The position numbers were made by a program, and so were the translations under genes. Under the pieces are notes generated by a model. That model was not told the origin of the DNA. It worked only from the letters and a program-made list of their open reading frames with translations, and made no database searches. From NCBI RefSeq assembly GCF_003363755.1, contig NZ_CP031396.1, positions 1,054,001-1,118,000 on the forward strand: a DNA stretch of 64,000 nucleotides, written 5' to 3'. The stretch comes from Pseudomonas protegens. Its GTDB lineage: Bacteria; Pseudomonadota; Gammaproteobacteria; Pseudomonadales; Pseudomonadaceae. Below, in pieces: positions 25,689-35,392 of the stretch; the stretch's first letter is position 1; the number at the start of each line of letters is the position of its first letter.

Positions 25689-26687
25689 ATGACTCGCTCA
25701 CGTCTTTTGCCCGACAACTTCACCCTGACCCTGATCGGCGTGGTCCTGCTGGCCAGCTTCCTGCCGGCCAGCGGCCAGGTGGCGGTCGGCTTCGGCTGGC
25801 TGACCAACCTCGCCATCGGCCTGCTGTTCTTCCTCCACGGCGCCAAGCTGTCGCGGGAGGCGATCATCGCCGGGGCCGGTCACTGGCGCCTGCACCTGTT
25901 GGTGTTCAGCCTGACCTTCATCCTGTTTCCGGTCCTGGGGCTGGCACTCAAGCCGCTGCTGTCGCCGCTGGTGGGCAACGACCTGTACCTGGGCATGCTC
26001 TACCTGTGCGCGCTGCCGGCCACGGTGCAATCGGCCATCGCCTTCACCTCCCTGGCCCGGGGCAATATCCCGGCGGCCATCTGCAGCGCCGCAGCGTCGA
26101 GCCTGTTCGGCATCTTCCTCACCCCGCTCCTGGTCACCCTGCTGCTGAACGTGCACGGCGAAGGCGGCTCGACCCTGGATGCAATCATCAAGATCAGCGT
26201 GCAACTGCTGCTGCCATTCATCGCCGGGCAGATCGCCCGGCGCTGGATCGGCGCCTGGGTCGGGCGCAACAAGCACTGGCTGCGCTTCGTCGATCAGGGC
26301 TCGATCCTGCTGGTGGTCTACGGCGCCTTCAGCGAGGCGGTGAACGAAGGCATCTGGCACCAGATCCCGCTGTGGGAACTGGGCGGGCTGGTGGTGGCCT
26401 GCTGCATCCTCCTGGCCCTGGTGCTGCTGGCCTCGAGCTTTCTCGGCAAGCTGTTCGGCTTCGACCAGGAAGACCGCATCACCATCCTCTTCTGCGGTTC
26501 GAAAAAGAGCCTGGCCACCGGCGTGCCCATGGCCCAGGTGCTGTTCGCCGGCAGCACCATGGGCGTGCTGATTCTGCCCCTGATGCTGTTCCACCAGATC
26601 CAGCTGATGGTCTGCGCGGTGCTGGCCCAGCGCTACGCCAAGCGCCCGGAATCGGTGGCCGAGCTGATGGGTCAGGTCGACCCGTAA
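25689..26687 (+). CDS. Bile acid:sodium symporter-like (SBF-like, YfeH-type) transporter
   Basis: 332-residue membrane protein with nine to ten spans of the SBF-like/BASS superfamily: LTNLAIGLLFFLHGAKLSRE, LYLCALPATVQSAIAFTSLA, ILFCGSKKSLATGVPMAQVL and VLILPLMLFHQIQLMVCAVL are characteristic. Members import organic anions with Na+; the substrate here is unknown. It is divergent from the AraC gene and ends before a hairpin. Confidence 0.85.
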   Translation: MTRSRLLPDNFTLTLIGVVLLASFLPASGQVAVGFGWLTNLAIGLLFFLHGAKLSREAIIAGAGHWRLHLLVFSLTFILFPVLGLALKPLLSPLVGNDLYLGMLYLCALPATVQSAIAFTSLARGNIPAAICSAAASSLFGIFLTPLLVTLLLNVHGEGGSTLDAIIKISVQLLLPFIAGQIARRWIGAWVGRNKHWLRFVDQGSILLVVYGAFSEAVNEGIWHQIPLWELGGLVVACCILLALVLLASSFLGKLFGFDQEDRITILFCGSKKSLATGVPMAQVLFAGSTMGVLILPLMLFHQIQLMVCAVLAQRYAKRPESVAELMGQVDP

Positions 26688-26702
26688 CGCTTCCGGAAAG
26701 GC

Positions 26703-26723
26703 GGCCCGGCAGCTGGCCGGGCC
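26703..26723 (+). terminator. Hairpin after the SBF-like transporter
   Basis: GGCCCGGC / GCCGGGCC perfect 8-bp stem with a 5-nt loop, 15 nt after the stop codon; no U tract. Confidence 0.55.
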
Positions 26724-26791
26724 TGCGCGCAGATGGTGATGAAGCGTGCGCAATGGCATGATGCCGCGGCGAAAATCATCAAGGACCGCCG

Positions 26792-27820
26792 ATGTTTCCC
26801 CATCGAATTCAAGCCCCCAGCCAGGCCGACCTGGAACTGCAGGTGAGCGCCCGCCTGGAGGCCGATGACCAGGCCCAGGTCATCGTCCAGTTCGCCAAGG
26901 CCGAACAGTACAACGGCGCACTGCTGAGTCAGCTCGACACGCTCTGCGCCCGTTTCGGTGAACGCCTCAAGGTGCGTTTCTACAGCCATTACCCGGGCAG
27001 CGCGTTCGATGCCCGGGTGTTGCTGGCCCTGCCCCATGTGCAGTCCCTGAGCCTGGATTGCCTCGACAGCCTGGAGCACTACGAGGCCATTGGCAGCCTG
27101 CCCCTGCTTCGGGAGTTTGCCCTGCAGGTGATCAGCGCCGATCTGCCTGAACTGCTCAGCCTGCCCAACCTGGAGCAACTGCACAGCCTGCGGCTGTCCC
27201 TGGACAAGGGCCCGGCGATTGAACTGGCGCCGCTTGGCTGGATGCCCGAGTTGCACAGCCTGAGCATCAGCGTGCAGAGCCATCAGCTGGATGTGCTGAG
27301 CCAGTGCCCGAGCATCAGGCACCTGAGCCTGCATCGCCTACCGGCCAAGACCACCCTGGGCATGGTGGCCGGCATGGCCGGGCTGCGCAGCCTGGTGCTG
27401 AGTTTCGGCAGCCGCGAGAGCATGCCGGAGTTGCACAACCCCCAGGTCACGGATCTGGAGATCCTGCGGGTGCGCGGCCTCAACCGCCTGGACCTGGACG
27501 GCTTTCCACAGCTTGAAGCGCTGAAGATCGAGGACCAGGCGCAACTGCGCCGGCTGGATCTCGCCGGACTGGCCCGGCTGCACAAGCTGAGCCTGATCAA
27601 CCTCAAGAGCCTGGGGGAACTCAGCGGCCTGAACACCTCGAACATCGCCGACCTGCGCATCATCAAGGCCCCACAGATGGATCTGCTGACACTGATCGGC
27701 AGCCAGCTACCGCCCAGCGTCCAGCACCTCAAGCTGCTCAGTGGCAAACGCGCCGTGGACAAACAGCTCGAAGCCCGGCAACAGCAACTGGGCATCCCTG
27801 AACCCCTCGGCCCGTTCTAA
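26792..27820 (+). CDS. Leucine-rich repeat protein
   Basis: 342-residue protein without signal peptide. From about residue 75 onward it is built of irregular leucine-rich units (LPHVQSLSLDCLDSLEHYEA, LPNLEQLHSLRLSLDKGP, CPSIRHLSLHRLPAKTTLGM, FPQLEALKIEDQAQLRRLDL, LARLHKLSLINLKSLGELSG). These predict a curved solenoid for protein binding. The first 75 residues form a separate alpha/beta-looking part. No enzymatic domain is seen, so it is perhaps an intracellular adaptor. Confidence 0.72.
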   Translation: MFPHRIQAPSQADLELQVSARLEADDQAQVIVQFAKAEQYNGALLSQLDTLCARFGERLKVRFYSHYPGSAFDARVLLALPHVQSLSLDCLDSLEHYEAIGSLPLLREFALQVISADLPELLSLPNLEQLHSLRLSLDKGPAIELAPLGWMPELHSLSISVQSHQLDVLSQCPSIRHLSLHRLPAKTTLGMVAGMAGLRSLVLSFGSRESMPELHNPQVTDLEILRVRGLNRLDLDGFPQLEALKIEDQAQLRRLDLAGLARLHKLSLINLKSLGELSGLNTSNIADLRIIKAPQMDLLTLIGSQLPPSVQHLKLLSGKRAVDKQLEARQQQLGIPEPLGPF

Positions 27821-27833
27821 ACGCCGCCCTGTC

Positions 27834-27931
27834 GTAGGAGCGCGCTTGCTCGCCGAGGACCTCAACGATAACCCGCACTCACCGGGAATAGGCGGCGCTT
27901 TGGAAAGCATCGCGAGCAAGCTCGCTCCTAC
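27834..27931. repeat. REPIN (GTAGGAGC family)
   Basis: Inverted pair GTAGGAGCGCGCTTGCTCGC ... GCGAGCAAGCTCGCTCCTAC about 55 nt apart, the classic Pseudomonas REP doublet, between the LRR gene and the PD-(D/E)XK-like gene. Confidence 0.9.
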
Positions 27932-27984
27932 AGATGGGCATTAATCTGACCGCTCCACCTTTTCGGACCTGATAAGGAGATCCC

Positions 27985-28668
27985 ATGTCCTTTGTTCCCC
28001 GCTTTACCGAACTGCTGCTGACGCACCTGCAACAGGAAGAACGCCAGCGCATTCTCAAATCGATTGTTGTCAGTGTCGCTCCGGAACTGTGGCTGAGCCT
28101 GGAATCGGCGGCATTGCTGGACATCAATCGCGAGCATTTCGGCCTCGGCGGCCAGTTGGATGAACGCGACGACTACCGCCCCAGCCACATCAGCGTTCCT
28201 CGCTGTAACGTCCCGCGCTGGCTGATCGCTGCCGAGCGGCGCAAGGTGGATATCTGGATCGAGGACAGCTACGGCGAAAAGGCCTCGACCGCCATCGAGT
28301 TCAAGGTGGTGCACAACAATAAGAATGCCTATTACAAGATCTGGGAAATCCGCAAGGACCTGGTCAAGCAGATCCCCCGCACCAGTCCCGATGAGCGCAT
28401 CGAGCGCTGGGGCATTGTGCTGCTGAGCTACTCACGCTTCTACAGTGACCAGCAAGGCAACTACAGCTATGGCAAGTTCGACAGTTGCCAGGCGTTTCTC
28501 GACGCTTTCGAGAATGGCCTGAACGACAACAACGAGTGGTACGCCGACGCACCGGAGCTGGAACTGGAGATGAAACCGACCCAGATAACCAATCTGGACA
28601 GCGCGAATTACATCGAACCTGGGAAAGGCTCGGGGGTGTATCTGGCACTGGTCCGGTGTAAGGCCTGA
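27985..28668 (+). CDS. Orphan protein with PD-(D/E)XK nuclease-like core
   Basis: 227-residue protein. A restriction-endonuclease-like active-site pattern is visible: RRKVDIWIEDSYGEKAS then TAIEFKVVHNNKNAYYK, i.e. Asp at about residue 89 and Glu-x-Lys at about 107-109, followed by a helix and VLLSYSRFYSD. There is no helicase, methylase or toxin partner next to it. It might be a nuclease of a small defence or repair system; no specific family is recognised. A good AAGGAG site precedes the start. A REPIN lies just upstream. Confidence 0.6.
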   Translation: MSFVPRFTELLLTHLQQEERQRILKSIVVSVAPELWLSLESAALLDINREHFGLGGQLDERDDYRPSHISVPRCNVPRWLIAAERRKVDIWIEDSYGEKASTAIEFKVVHNNKNAYYKIWEIRKDLVKQIPRTSPDERIERWGIVLLSYSRFYSDQQGNYSYGKFDSCQAFLDAFENGLNDNNEWYADAPELELEMKPTQITNLDSANYIEPGKGSGVYLALVRCKA

Positions 28669-28779
28669 GGCTTGCCTGCAGAGCCCAAACCGCTGCGGTT
28701 TACCCACACCGCCGTGGAGCGCATCAGTGCTTCACGGCTGTGCTAACGTTCGCCAACGTCCCGGCTTGAAACCCTGCCC

Positions 28780-29400
28780 ATGTCCATCACCGACAACCTC
28801 CTGGCCTTCACCTTCGCCGCTACCCTGCTGACCCTGACCCCGGGCCTGGACACTGCCCTGGTACTGCGCACCGCCACCGTGGAAGGCAAACGCCAGGCCC
28901 TGCGCGCAGCACTGGGGATCAACGCCGGTTGCCTGCTCTGGGGCGCGGCCGTGGCTTTCGGCCTGGGGGCAGTGATTGCAGTGTCGGAACTGGCCTTCAA
29001 CCTGTTGAAGTACTGCGGCGCCGCCTACCTGGCCTGGCTGGGGCTGAACATGCTGTTGCGCCCGCGCCGCTCGTTTGCTCCGGCCAACCCGGACGGCAAT
29101 CCCGGCACCCACTGGTTTCTCAAGGGCCTGCTGGGCAACGTGCTCAACCCCAAGGTGGGGATCTTCTACGTGTCCTTCCTGCCGCAGTTCATTCCCCAGG
29201 GACAGCCGCTGGTGCTCTGGACCTTCGGTCTGGTGAGCATCCACGTGGTGCTGGGGCTGATCTGGTCCCTGCTGCTGATTGGCGCCACCCGCTCCCTGAG
29301 CGGGGTGCTGCAGCGGGAAAAGGTGATCCAGTGGATGGACCGCACCACAGGGATGATCTTCGTGCTGTTCGCGGCTCGCCTGGCCTTGAGCAGGCGTTGA
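28780..29400 (+). CDS. LysE/RhtB-family amino acid exporter
   Basis: 206-residue membrane protein with six predicted spans. Family signatures: LLTLTPGLDTALVLRTATVE at the N-terminus (RhtB type TPGP/TPGL), AYLAWLGLNMLLR and GLLGNVLNPKVGIFYVSFLP. It exports amino acids or related metabolites by proton antiport. It converges on the LysR gene, which follows 12 nt downstream on the other strand. Confidence 0.87.
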   Translation: MSITDNLLAFTFAATLLTLTPGLDTALVLRTATVEGKRQALRAALGINAGCLLWGAAVAFGLGAVIAVSELAFNLLKYCGAAYLAWLGLNMLLRPRRSFAPANPDGNPGTHWFLKGLLGNVLNPKVGIFYVSFLPQFIPQGQPLVLWTFGLVSIHVVLGLIWSLLLIGATRSLSGVLQREKVIQWMDRTTGMIFVLFAARLALSRR

Positions 29401-29412
29401 ACATCGCGCCCC

Positions 29413-30303
29413 TCAAACCTCAGCCAGCACCACCCCACGCTCTTCCAGCAGCTTCACAAAACTGCTCAAACTCTGGGACACGGTGCCGCGCCGCCAGACC
29501 AGCCAGGTGCGCAGGAAGCGAAAGCGCGGCGACAGCGGCCAGACGCTGACCGTGGCGCAGCCGGGCATGCTTTCCAGCATGCTGCGGGGCATCAGCGCCA
29601 GCCCGGCACCGGCGCTGACGCAGGCCAGCATGCCGTGGTAGGACTCCATTTCGTGGATCTTGCCCGGCACCGCGGCGTCCTGGGTGAACCAGCTTTCGAA
29701 GTGATGGCGGTAGGAACAGTTGGCGCGAAAGGCGTAGATGCTTTCGCCGTTGACCTCCCGCGCGCGGGTGATGGGCGCGTGCCCCAGGGGCGCGATCAGG
29801 ACCATTTCTTCCTCGAACACCGGCAGCCCTTCCAGGGCCGGGTGGCGCACCGGGCCGTCGACGAAGGCCGCCACCAGACGCCCGGAGAGCACGCCGTCGA
29901 TCATGGTCCCCGAAGGGCCAGTGGACAGGTCCAGCTCGACCTTGGCGTATTGCTGGTTGTAGGCCGCGAGCAGCGCCGGGATGCGCACCGCCGCCGTGCT
30001 CTCCAGCGAGCCCAGGGCAAACGGGCCCTGGGGTTCCTCGCCGGCCACGGTCAGGCGCGCTTCGGCCACCAGATCGAGAATGCGCCGGGCGTAGTCGAGG
30101 AAGTTCCACCCGGCGGGCGACAGGCGCAGGCGGCTTTTTTCGCGGATGAACAGCTCCACCCCCAGGTCCTGCTCCAGTTGCTTGATCCGCGTGGTGAGGT
30201 TCGACGGCACCCGGTGGATCAACTGCGCGGCGGCGCTGATGCTGCCCTGCTCGGCAACGGCCTTGAAAATTTCCAGCTGGACCAGATCCACAGCATTCTC
30301 CAA
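29413..30303 (-). CDS. LysR-family regulator, PtrR/YneJ-like
   Basis: 296-residue LTTR: helix-turn-helix [20 protein letters not shown] and [20 protein letters not shown], then the effector domain. It is divergent from a Sad-type succinate semialdehyde dehydrogenase gene with 88 nt between the starts, the same arrangement as yneJ(ptrR)-sad in E. coli, where PtrR controls sad and putrescine use. It is likely the local regulator of the dehydrogenase gene. Confidence 0.87.
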   Translation of the reverse strand: MENAVDLVQLEIFKAVAEQGSISAAAQLIHRVPSNLTTRIKQLEQDLGVELFIREKSRLRLSPAGWNFLDYARRILDLVAEARLTVAGEEPQGPFALGSLESTAAVRIPALLAAYNQQYAKVELDLSTGPSGTMIDGVLSGRLVAAFVDGPVRHPALEGLPVFEEEMVLIAPLGHAPITRAREVNGESIYAFRANCSYRHHFESWFTQDAAVPGKIHEMESYHGMLACVSAGAGLALMPRSMLESMPGCATVSVWPLSPRFRFLRTWLVWRRGTVSQSLSSFVKLLEERGVVLAEV

Positions 30304-30391
30304 ACGTGAACGACTCGATCAATATTATTCAGTTTTCAGCAAAGATCCAGCACCGTAACCTGCCGTCATTCCCACCTTGCAGGACGGTGCC

Positions 30392-31783
30392 ATGAACCTT
30401 GTTTCCAGCAATACCCACGCCTTGTCGATCAACCCCGCCACTGGCGAGCAGATTGGCGCCTACCCCTACCAGTCCGAAGCGGAACTGGACGCCGCCCTGG
30501 AGCGCGCCGCCCGCGGTTTTGCCCTGTGGAAGCGCCAGAGCGTCGCCGCCCGCGCCGCGCACCTGACCGCCCTGGCCCAGGCCCTGCGGGACAACAGCGA
30601 GGCCATGGCGCGGATGATCAGCCTGGAAATGGGCAAACCCCTGCCCCAGGCCCGCGGCGAAATCGAGAAGTGCGCCCAGCTGTGCCTGTGGTACGCCGAG
30701 CACGGCCCGGCCATGCTGGCCCCGGAAGCGACCCTGGTGGAAAACAACAAGGCGCGCATCGAGTACCGCCCCCTGGGCCCGCTGCTGGCGGTGATGCCGT
30801 GGAACTTCCCGATCTGGCAGGTGCTGCGCGGCGCGGTGCCGGCGCTGCTGGCCGGCAACACCTACGTGCTCAAGCACGCGCCGAACGTCATGGGCAGCGC
30901 CTACCTGCTGCTGGACGTCATGCAGCGCGCCGGTTTCCCTGAAGGCGTGTTCGAGCTGCTCAACGTCACCCCGGATGGCGTGTCCCGCGCCATCGCCGAC
31001 CGCCGCATCGCTGCCGTGACCCTGACCGGCAGCGTGCGCGCTGGCATCGCCATCGGCGCCCAGGCCGGCGCCGCGCTGAAGAAATGCGTACTGGAACTGG
31101 GCGGTTCCGACCCCTTTATCGTGCTCAACGACGCCGACCTCGACGAAGCGGTCAAGGCTGCGGTGATCGGCCGCTACCAGAACACCGGCCAGGTCTGCGC
31201 CGCCGCCAAGCGCCTGATCATCGAGCAAGGGGTGGTCGCGGAATTCACCCGCAAATTCGTCGAGGCCACCCGCGCCCTGGTGATGGGCGACCCGCTGGCC
31301 AGCGACACCTACCTCGGCCCCATGGCCCGCTTCGACCTGCGTGACGAGCTGCACCAGCAAGTCCAGGCCACCCTGGCCGAAGGCGCCACCCTGCTGTTGG
31401 GAGGCGACAAGGTCGAAGGCGCCGGCAACTACTATCAGCCCACGGTGCTGGCCGACGTCACCGAGCAGATGACCGCCTTCAGGCAGGAACTGTTCGGCCC
31501 GGTGGCCGCCATCATCAGCGCCCGGGATGCCGAGCACGCCCTGGAGTTGGCCAACGACAGCGAGTTCGGCCTTACCGCGACGATCTTCACCCAGGACCTG
31601 GAACGGGCCCGGCAGATGACCGACGAACTGGAAACCGGCGGCGTGTTCATCAATGGCTACAGCGCCAGCGACCCTCGGGTGACCTTCGGCGGGGTGAAGA
31701 AAAGCGGCTTCGGCCGCGAGCTGTCGCACTTCGGCGTGCGCGAGTTCTGCAATGCACAGACGGTGTGGCTGGATCGGCGTTAA
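30392..31783 (+). CDS. sad: NAD-dependent succinate semialdehyde dehydrogenase (Sad/YneI type)
   Basis: 463-residue aldehyde dehydrogenase very close to E. coli Sad (YneI): AISINPATGEQ-type start, ATLVENNKARIEYRPLGPLL, VMPWNFPIWQVLRGAVPALL, the base Glu in CVLELGGSDPFIVLNDADL and the catalytic Cys in YQNTGQVCAAAKRLI, with FGGVKKSGFGRELSHFGVRE near the end. It oxidises succinate semialdehyde to succinate in GABA/putrescine catabolism. Start 30392 follows GCAGGACGGTGCC. Regulated, by analogy, by the divergent PtrR-like protein. Confidence 0.9.
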   Translation: MNLVSSNTHALSINPATGEQIGAYPYQSEAELDAALERAARGFALWKRQSVAARAAHLTALAQALRDNSEAMARMISLEMGKPLPQARGEIEKCAQLCLWYAEHGPAMLAPEATLVENNKARIEYRPLGPLLAVMPWNFPIWQVLRGAVPALLAGNTYVLKHAPNVMGSAYLLLDVMQRAGFPEGVFELLNVTPDGVSRAIADRRIAAVTLTGSVRAGIAIGAQAGAALKKCVLELGGSDPFIVLNDADLDEAVKAAVIGRYQNTGQVCAAAKRLIIEQGVVAEFTRKFVEATRALVMGDPLASDTYLGPMARFDLRDELHQQVQATLAEGATLLLGGDKVEGAGNYYQPTVLADVTEQMTAFRQELFGPVAAIISARDAEHALELANDSEFGLTATIFTQDLERARQMTDELETGGVFINGYSASDPRVTFGGVKKSGFGRELSHFGVREFCNAQTVWLDRR

Positions 31784-32048
31784 GGTCGATCACCGGGCTT
31801 CAGCCAGCGGCCAGAGGCCCGGTTGCCAACGGCCGTTAGCGCTGGCGAGGGGCCTGGCGGCCTGGCCCCCGACTCTTGATTGAGGGGCCTGGCTGGATGG
31901 GGCGCAATGCCTGGATGCGGCCCGGCGGATCGCCAAGCCTGCTCAGCGAAACTAAGCCCGATCTTGCTGTTTTTTCAGAATTTTCTTGAAGCCCTGCCTG
32001 CCCCGACCTTTCTATGATGTTTCTTTTTGATATCACCCGAGGTCCGGC

Positions 32049-32297
32049 ATGTGCGCCCCCGCTCAAAAATTCATCGTTCGCCTGCCTGGTGAGCTTCACA
32101 CCCAAGTCAAGCGCATCGCCAAGCAGGAAAACCGCAGCATGAACAATGAAATCGTCGACCGACTGGAAAAGTCGCTGGTCGCCACCGAAGCCCGTAGCCA
32201 CGACAAGAAACTCATCAACATCCTGCTGGGCAAGATTGCAACCCTGGAACAACAGATCGAATCCCTGCAAATGAACGCCCCTGAACCTGACCGGTAA
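32049..32297 (+). CDS. Arc-type ribbon-helix-helix DNA-binding protein
   Basis: 82-residue protein. The N-terminal Arc fold is visible: beta strand KFIVRLPGELHTQVKRIA, helix AKQENRSMNNEIVDRLEKSL; the C-terminal half is a predicted coiled coil (DKKLINILLGKIATLEQQIE). Such proteins bind DNA as dimers. The upstream 260 nt are AT-rich just before the gene and hold a GC-rich hairpin after sad, but no gene. Confidence 0.85.
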   Translation: MCAPAQKFIVRLPGELHTQVKRIAKQENRSMNNEIVDRLEKSLVATEARSHDKKLINILLGKIATLEQQIESLQMNAPEPDR

Positions 32298-32553
32298 CGC
32301 CGTTTCTTTTCATGCATCAGGGCCGCCCCCCTCGGTAACCTGAGCCAATCCCTCTCCCGCCTTTACCCCCGCGCCGCAGCTTGTATGATGGCGCCTGCCC
32401 GACAGCACCCAGCGGCAACCGCCAGGCCCTTGCCTGATGCCCGCAGGGCTCCCGCGCTGTTCCTCACTACACACTCAGGTCGACGATCGTAGCCTTCTCA
32501 GGAACCTCCCCCGGCTTCTGCCATGGGGACAGCGTCGCCTTCTAGGATTGTTC

Positions 32554-34737
32554 ATGAGCCGGACTCACCCGACGCCCCCCACACGCGCCAGCGCCACAGG
32601 ATTGCCTTTCAATCGCCTGACCCTGGGCCTGCTGCTGGCCGGTAGCCACGCGGTGGCCAACGCCAGCGGCACCCAGTTACCGACCCAGACCGTCAGTGGC
32701 GAAGAGCAATACGGCTATCGCGCCGACAGCGCCTCGGTGGGCGGCTTCAGCGAAACATCGTTGCTGGATACCCCGGCCTCCATCAGCGTGATCAACGAAG
32801 AGATGATCCTCGACCAGCAGGCCCGACTGCTCAGCGATGTACTGAAGAACGACGCCTCGGTGGGCCAGAGCTACGCGCCAGTGGGCTACTACGAAAACTT
32901 CGAGGTGCGCGGCTTCTCCCTGAACGCGGCCAGCAGCTACAAGATCAACAACCGCACCATCACCGGCGAGCAGAACGTCGCCCTGGAAAACAAACAGCGG
33001 GTGGAACTGCTCAAGGGCCTTTCCGGCCTGCAAAGCGGGGTCAGCGAGCCCGGCGGCCTGGTCAACTACGTGACCAAGCGGCCCACGGACATTCGTTCGG
33101 TGACCGTTTCCACCGACGATCGCGGCAGCGGTTACCTGGCCACCGACGTGGGCGGCTGGTTCGGCAGCGAACAGCAGTTCGGCCTGCGCGCCAACCTGGC
33201 CCATGAAGACCTGCACTCCTATGTCGAACACACCAATGGCCAGCGCGACTTCGCCTCCCTGGCCTTCGACTGGAACATCAGCCCCGATGCCCTGCTGCAA
33301 CTGGATATCGAATACCAGAACAAGCAGCAGCGCTCGGCACCGGGTTATCAACTGCTGGGCGGCTCCAGCCTGCCCCACCACGCCTCGCCGAAAAAACTCC
33401 TGGGACACCAGAGCGGGTCAAAGCCGGTGACCAATGAATCGCTGAACATCGGTGGCAACTTCGAGTACCGCTTCAACGATGACTGGACCGGCAGCCTCAG
33501 CGCGTCCCGCAGCAAGGTGGTGATCGATGACTACAGTTCGTTTGCCTGGGGCGGCTGCACCACCGGCTGCATCAATGCCAACGGCAACTACTTCAGCCCC
33601 GAAGGCAACTACGACATCTACGACTTCCGCAGCCCCGACGACACCCGGCGCAACGATGAAGTGCAGGCGCTGCTCAATGGCCGCTTCGACGCAGCGGGCC
33701 TGGGCCATGAGTTGAGCGTGGGGACCAGTGCGTTTCGCCGCGTGGTGGATCGGCGCGAGTCCATCAACCAATGGATTGGCACGGGCAATATCCAGAGCGA
33801 GCCGGAAAACTTCGCCCGCTACAACGGCGCCCTCAATGACTCCCACAAACGCCTCGACAGCCGCCAATACGGTCTGTTCCTCAGCGATCGCATCAGCTTC
33901 AACGAACAGTGGCAGACCGTTCTCGGCGGGCGCGAAGTACGCCTCGACGAAGAGAGCTTCGACAAGGACGGCGTGCGCGATCGCCACACCCAACGCTATG
34001 TATTCCTGCCCCAGGCCGCGCTGATCTACAAACCGATCAGCGAACTGTCGCTGTACACCCAATACAGCAAGGGCCTGAGCCTGGGTGGCCAGGCCCCCTG
34101 GTTCGCCAGTAACAGTGGCGACACCCTGGCCCCCACTGTCTCGCGGCAGATCGAAGCCGGGGTCAAGTACGACTGGCAGCGCATGAGTTTTAGCGCCGCG
34201 CTGTTCCAGATGCGCCAGGCCTACCAGTACTCGCGCCCGGATGCTGCTGGCGGTTTCACCTACGTCCAGCAGGGCCAGCAAAAGAACACCGGCCTGGAGC
34301 TCTCCGCCAACGGCTGGGCCACCCAGCGCCTGCAGATTGCCGCCAGCGTCGCGGCGATTCGCTCCCGGGTCGAGGACACCGGCACCCCGGCCTACGAAGG
34401 CCACCAAACCCTCAACGTCCCACGCCTGCGAGCCAGCCTCCAAGGCGACTACGCCCTGCCCTGGCTCGATGGTTTGGCCCTGCTGGGCGGCATGCAATAC
34501 AGCGGCAGCAAATACGCCGACCGCCAGGGCAACGTCGCCACCGGCGCCTACGCCATCTTCAACATCGGCAGCCGCTACAGCACCCGCATTGATGGCTACG
34601 ACACCGTGTTCCGCCTGACCGTGGACAACCTGTTCGACAAACGCTACTGGCGCGATGCCGGGGAATACATGGGCGACGACTACCTGTTCCAGGGCGCGCC
34701 GTTGACGGCGCGGTTGAGTGCTTCGGTGAACTTCTAA
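32554..34737 (+). CDS. TonB-dependent siderophore receptor
   Basis: 727-residue outer-membrane receptor. Signal peptide (about residues 1-37, LTLGLLLAGSHAVANA), possible TonB box near LPTQTVSGEEQ, plug domain (LLDTPASISVINEEMILDQQ, EVRGFSLNAASSYKINNRTI, VELLKGLSGLQSGVSEPGGL, VNYVTKRPT) and a 22-strand barrel ending in Phe (RLSASVNF), typical of the TonB-siderophore receptor family. The ligand is unknown. No sigma/anti-sigma pair or biosynthesis genes adjoin; no clear Fur box was found in the 256 nt upstream. Confidence 0.88.
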   Translation: MSRTHPTPPTRASATGLPFNRLTLGLLLAGSHAVANASGTQLPTQTVSGEEQYGYRADSASVGGFSETSLLDTPASISVINEEMILDQQARLLSDVLKNDASVGQSYAPVGYYENFEVRGFSLNAASSYKINNRTITGEQNVALENKQRVELLKGLSGLQSGVSEPGGLVNYVTKRPTDIRSVTVSTDDRGSGYLATDVGGWFGSEQQFGLRANLAHEDLHSYVEHTNGQRDFASLAFDWNISPDALLQLDIEYQNKQQRSAPGYQLLGGSSLPHHASPKKLLGHQSGSKPVTNESLNIGGNFEYRFNDDWTGSLSASRSKVVIDDYSSFAWGGCTTGCINANGNYFSPEGNYDIYDFRSPDDTRRNDEVQALLNGRFDAAGLGHELSVGTSAFRRVVDRRESINQWIGTGNIQSEPENFARYNGALNDSHKRLDSRQYGLFLSDRISFNEQWQTVLGGREVRLDEESFDKDGVRDRHTQRYVFLPQAALIYKPISELSLYTQYSKGLSLGGQAPWFASNSGDTLAPTVSRQIEAGVKYDWQRMSFSAALFQMRQAYQYSRPDAAGGFTYVQQGQQKNTGLELSANGWATQRLQIAASVAAIRSRVEDTGTPAYEGHQTLNVPRLRASLQGDYALPWLDGLALLGGMQYSGSKYADRQGNVATGAYAIFNIGSRYSTRIDGYDTVFRLTVDNLFDKRYWRDAGEYMGDDYLFQGAPLTARLSASVNF

Positions 34738-35145
34738 GGCAGACGGCCCCTACGGGGCCGATCGCAGCCTGCGGCAGCGGCTACAACGCCCACGAAATCC
34801 CGGGCGTTGTGGCTTGCCGGAAAAACTGCAGCGCCGGCACAGGCCAGCCATCAAAATCTCGACAAACACACCTTGCGCGTCTCCCGCCCATCCTTGGCGA
34901 CGAGTCGCCACGGACAGCGTCACTGAACGCACAGCCTTACCGGCGCTCATATCGGCAACCGCCTTGAGCAAGTCCTCCTGAAACAGCCGCATTTCCTGGC
35001 CCATGGCCACGACCTCTCTGCGTGGGATACCCCTGGAATCGATCAGTACGTCCAGGGTTACGCTGATGGTTATCCCACAGAACAGCAGCGCAATCAGCGC
35101 CTCCAGCCCGCCTTACAGAAAAGACAGACCCTTCCTACATCCACC

Positions 35146-35170
35146 GTAGGAGCCGGCTTGCCGGCGAAGA
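35146..35170. repeat. Single REP element (GTAGGAGC family)
   Basis: GTAGGAGCCGGCTTGCCGGCGAAG, the common Pseudomonas REP head with its internal GCCGGC hairpin; no full inverted partner nearby. Confidence 0.85.
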
Positions 35171-35266
35171 CGTCCTCAAGCCCGCTCTCGCCGGTAAAAA
35201 GCACACCCAACGATTGAGCAAACAAAAGGTCGGCCCGCCTCTTTCCAATGCCAGTACAAAAGTCTC

Positions 35267-35293
35267 AATCGTCCAACACGCTGTTGGACGATT
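35267..35293. repeat. Perfect 11-bp inverted repeat
   Basis: AATCGTCCAAC-ACGCT-GTTGGACGATT: perfect 11-bp arms with a 5-nt loop, unrelated to the REP families around it and with no U tract. It could be an operator, or a hairpin of an RNA or mobile-element end. No adjacent start codon is close enough to decide. Confidence 0.55.
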
Positions 35294-35358
35294 AGCGCTC
35301 CCCCACGCCCATGCAGGCCCACACCACAGAACGGCCACTGGAGCACTACCGGGTGCTG

Positions 35359-35392
35359 ACTTGGTCGCTTACTTGGTCGCTACTTGGTCGGT
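35359..35392. repeat. Three direct repeats ACTTGGTCG
   Basis: Three near-identical 11-12-bp units (ACTTGGTCGCTT, ACTTGGTCGCT, ACTTGGTCGGT) in direct succession just downstream of the DUF4265 gene's stop codon. Confidence 0.75.

Noticed and set aside
32298..32553. Cobalamin or other riboswitch upstream of the TonB receptor
   Set aside because: GC-rich and structured, but none of the conserved cobalamin core elements could be matched with confidence; no clear Fur box either.
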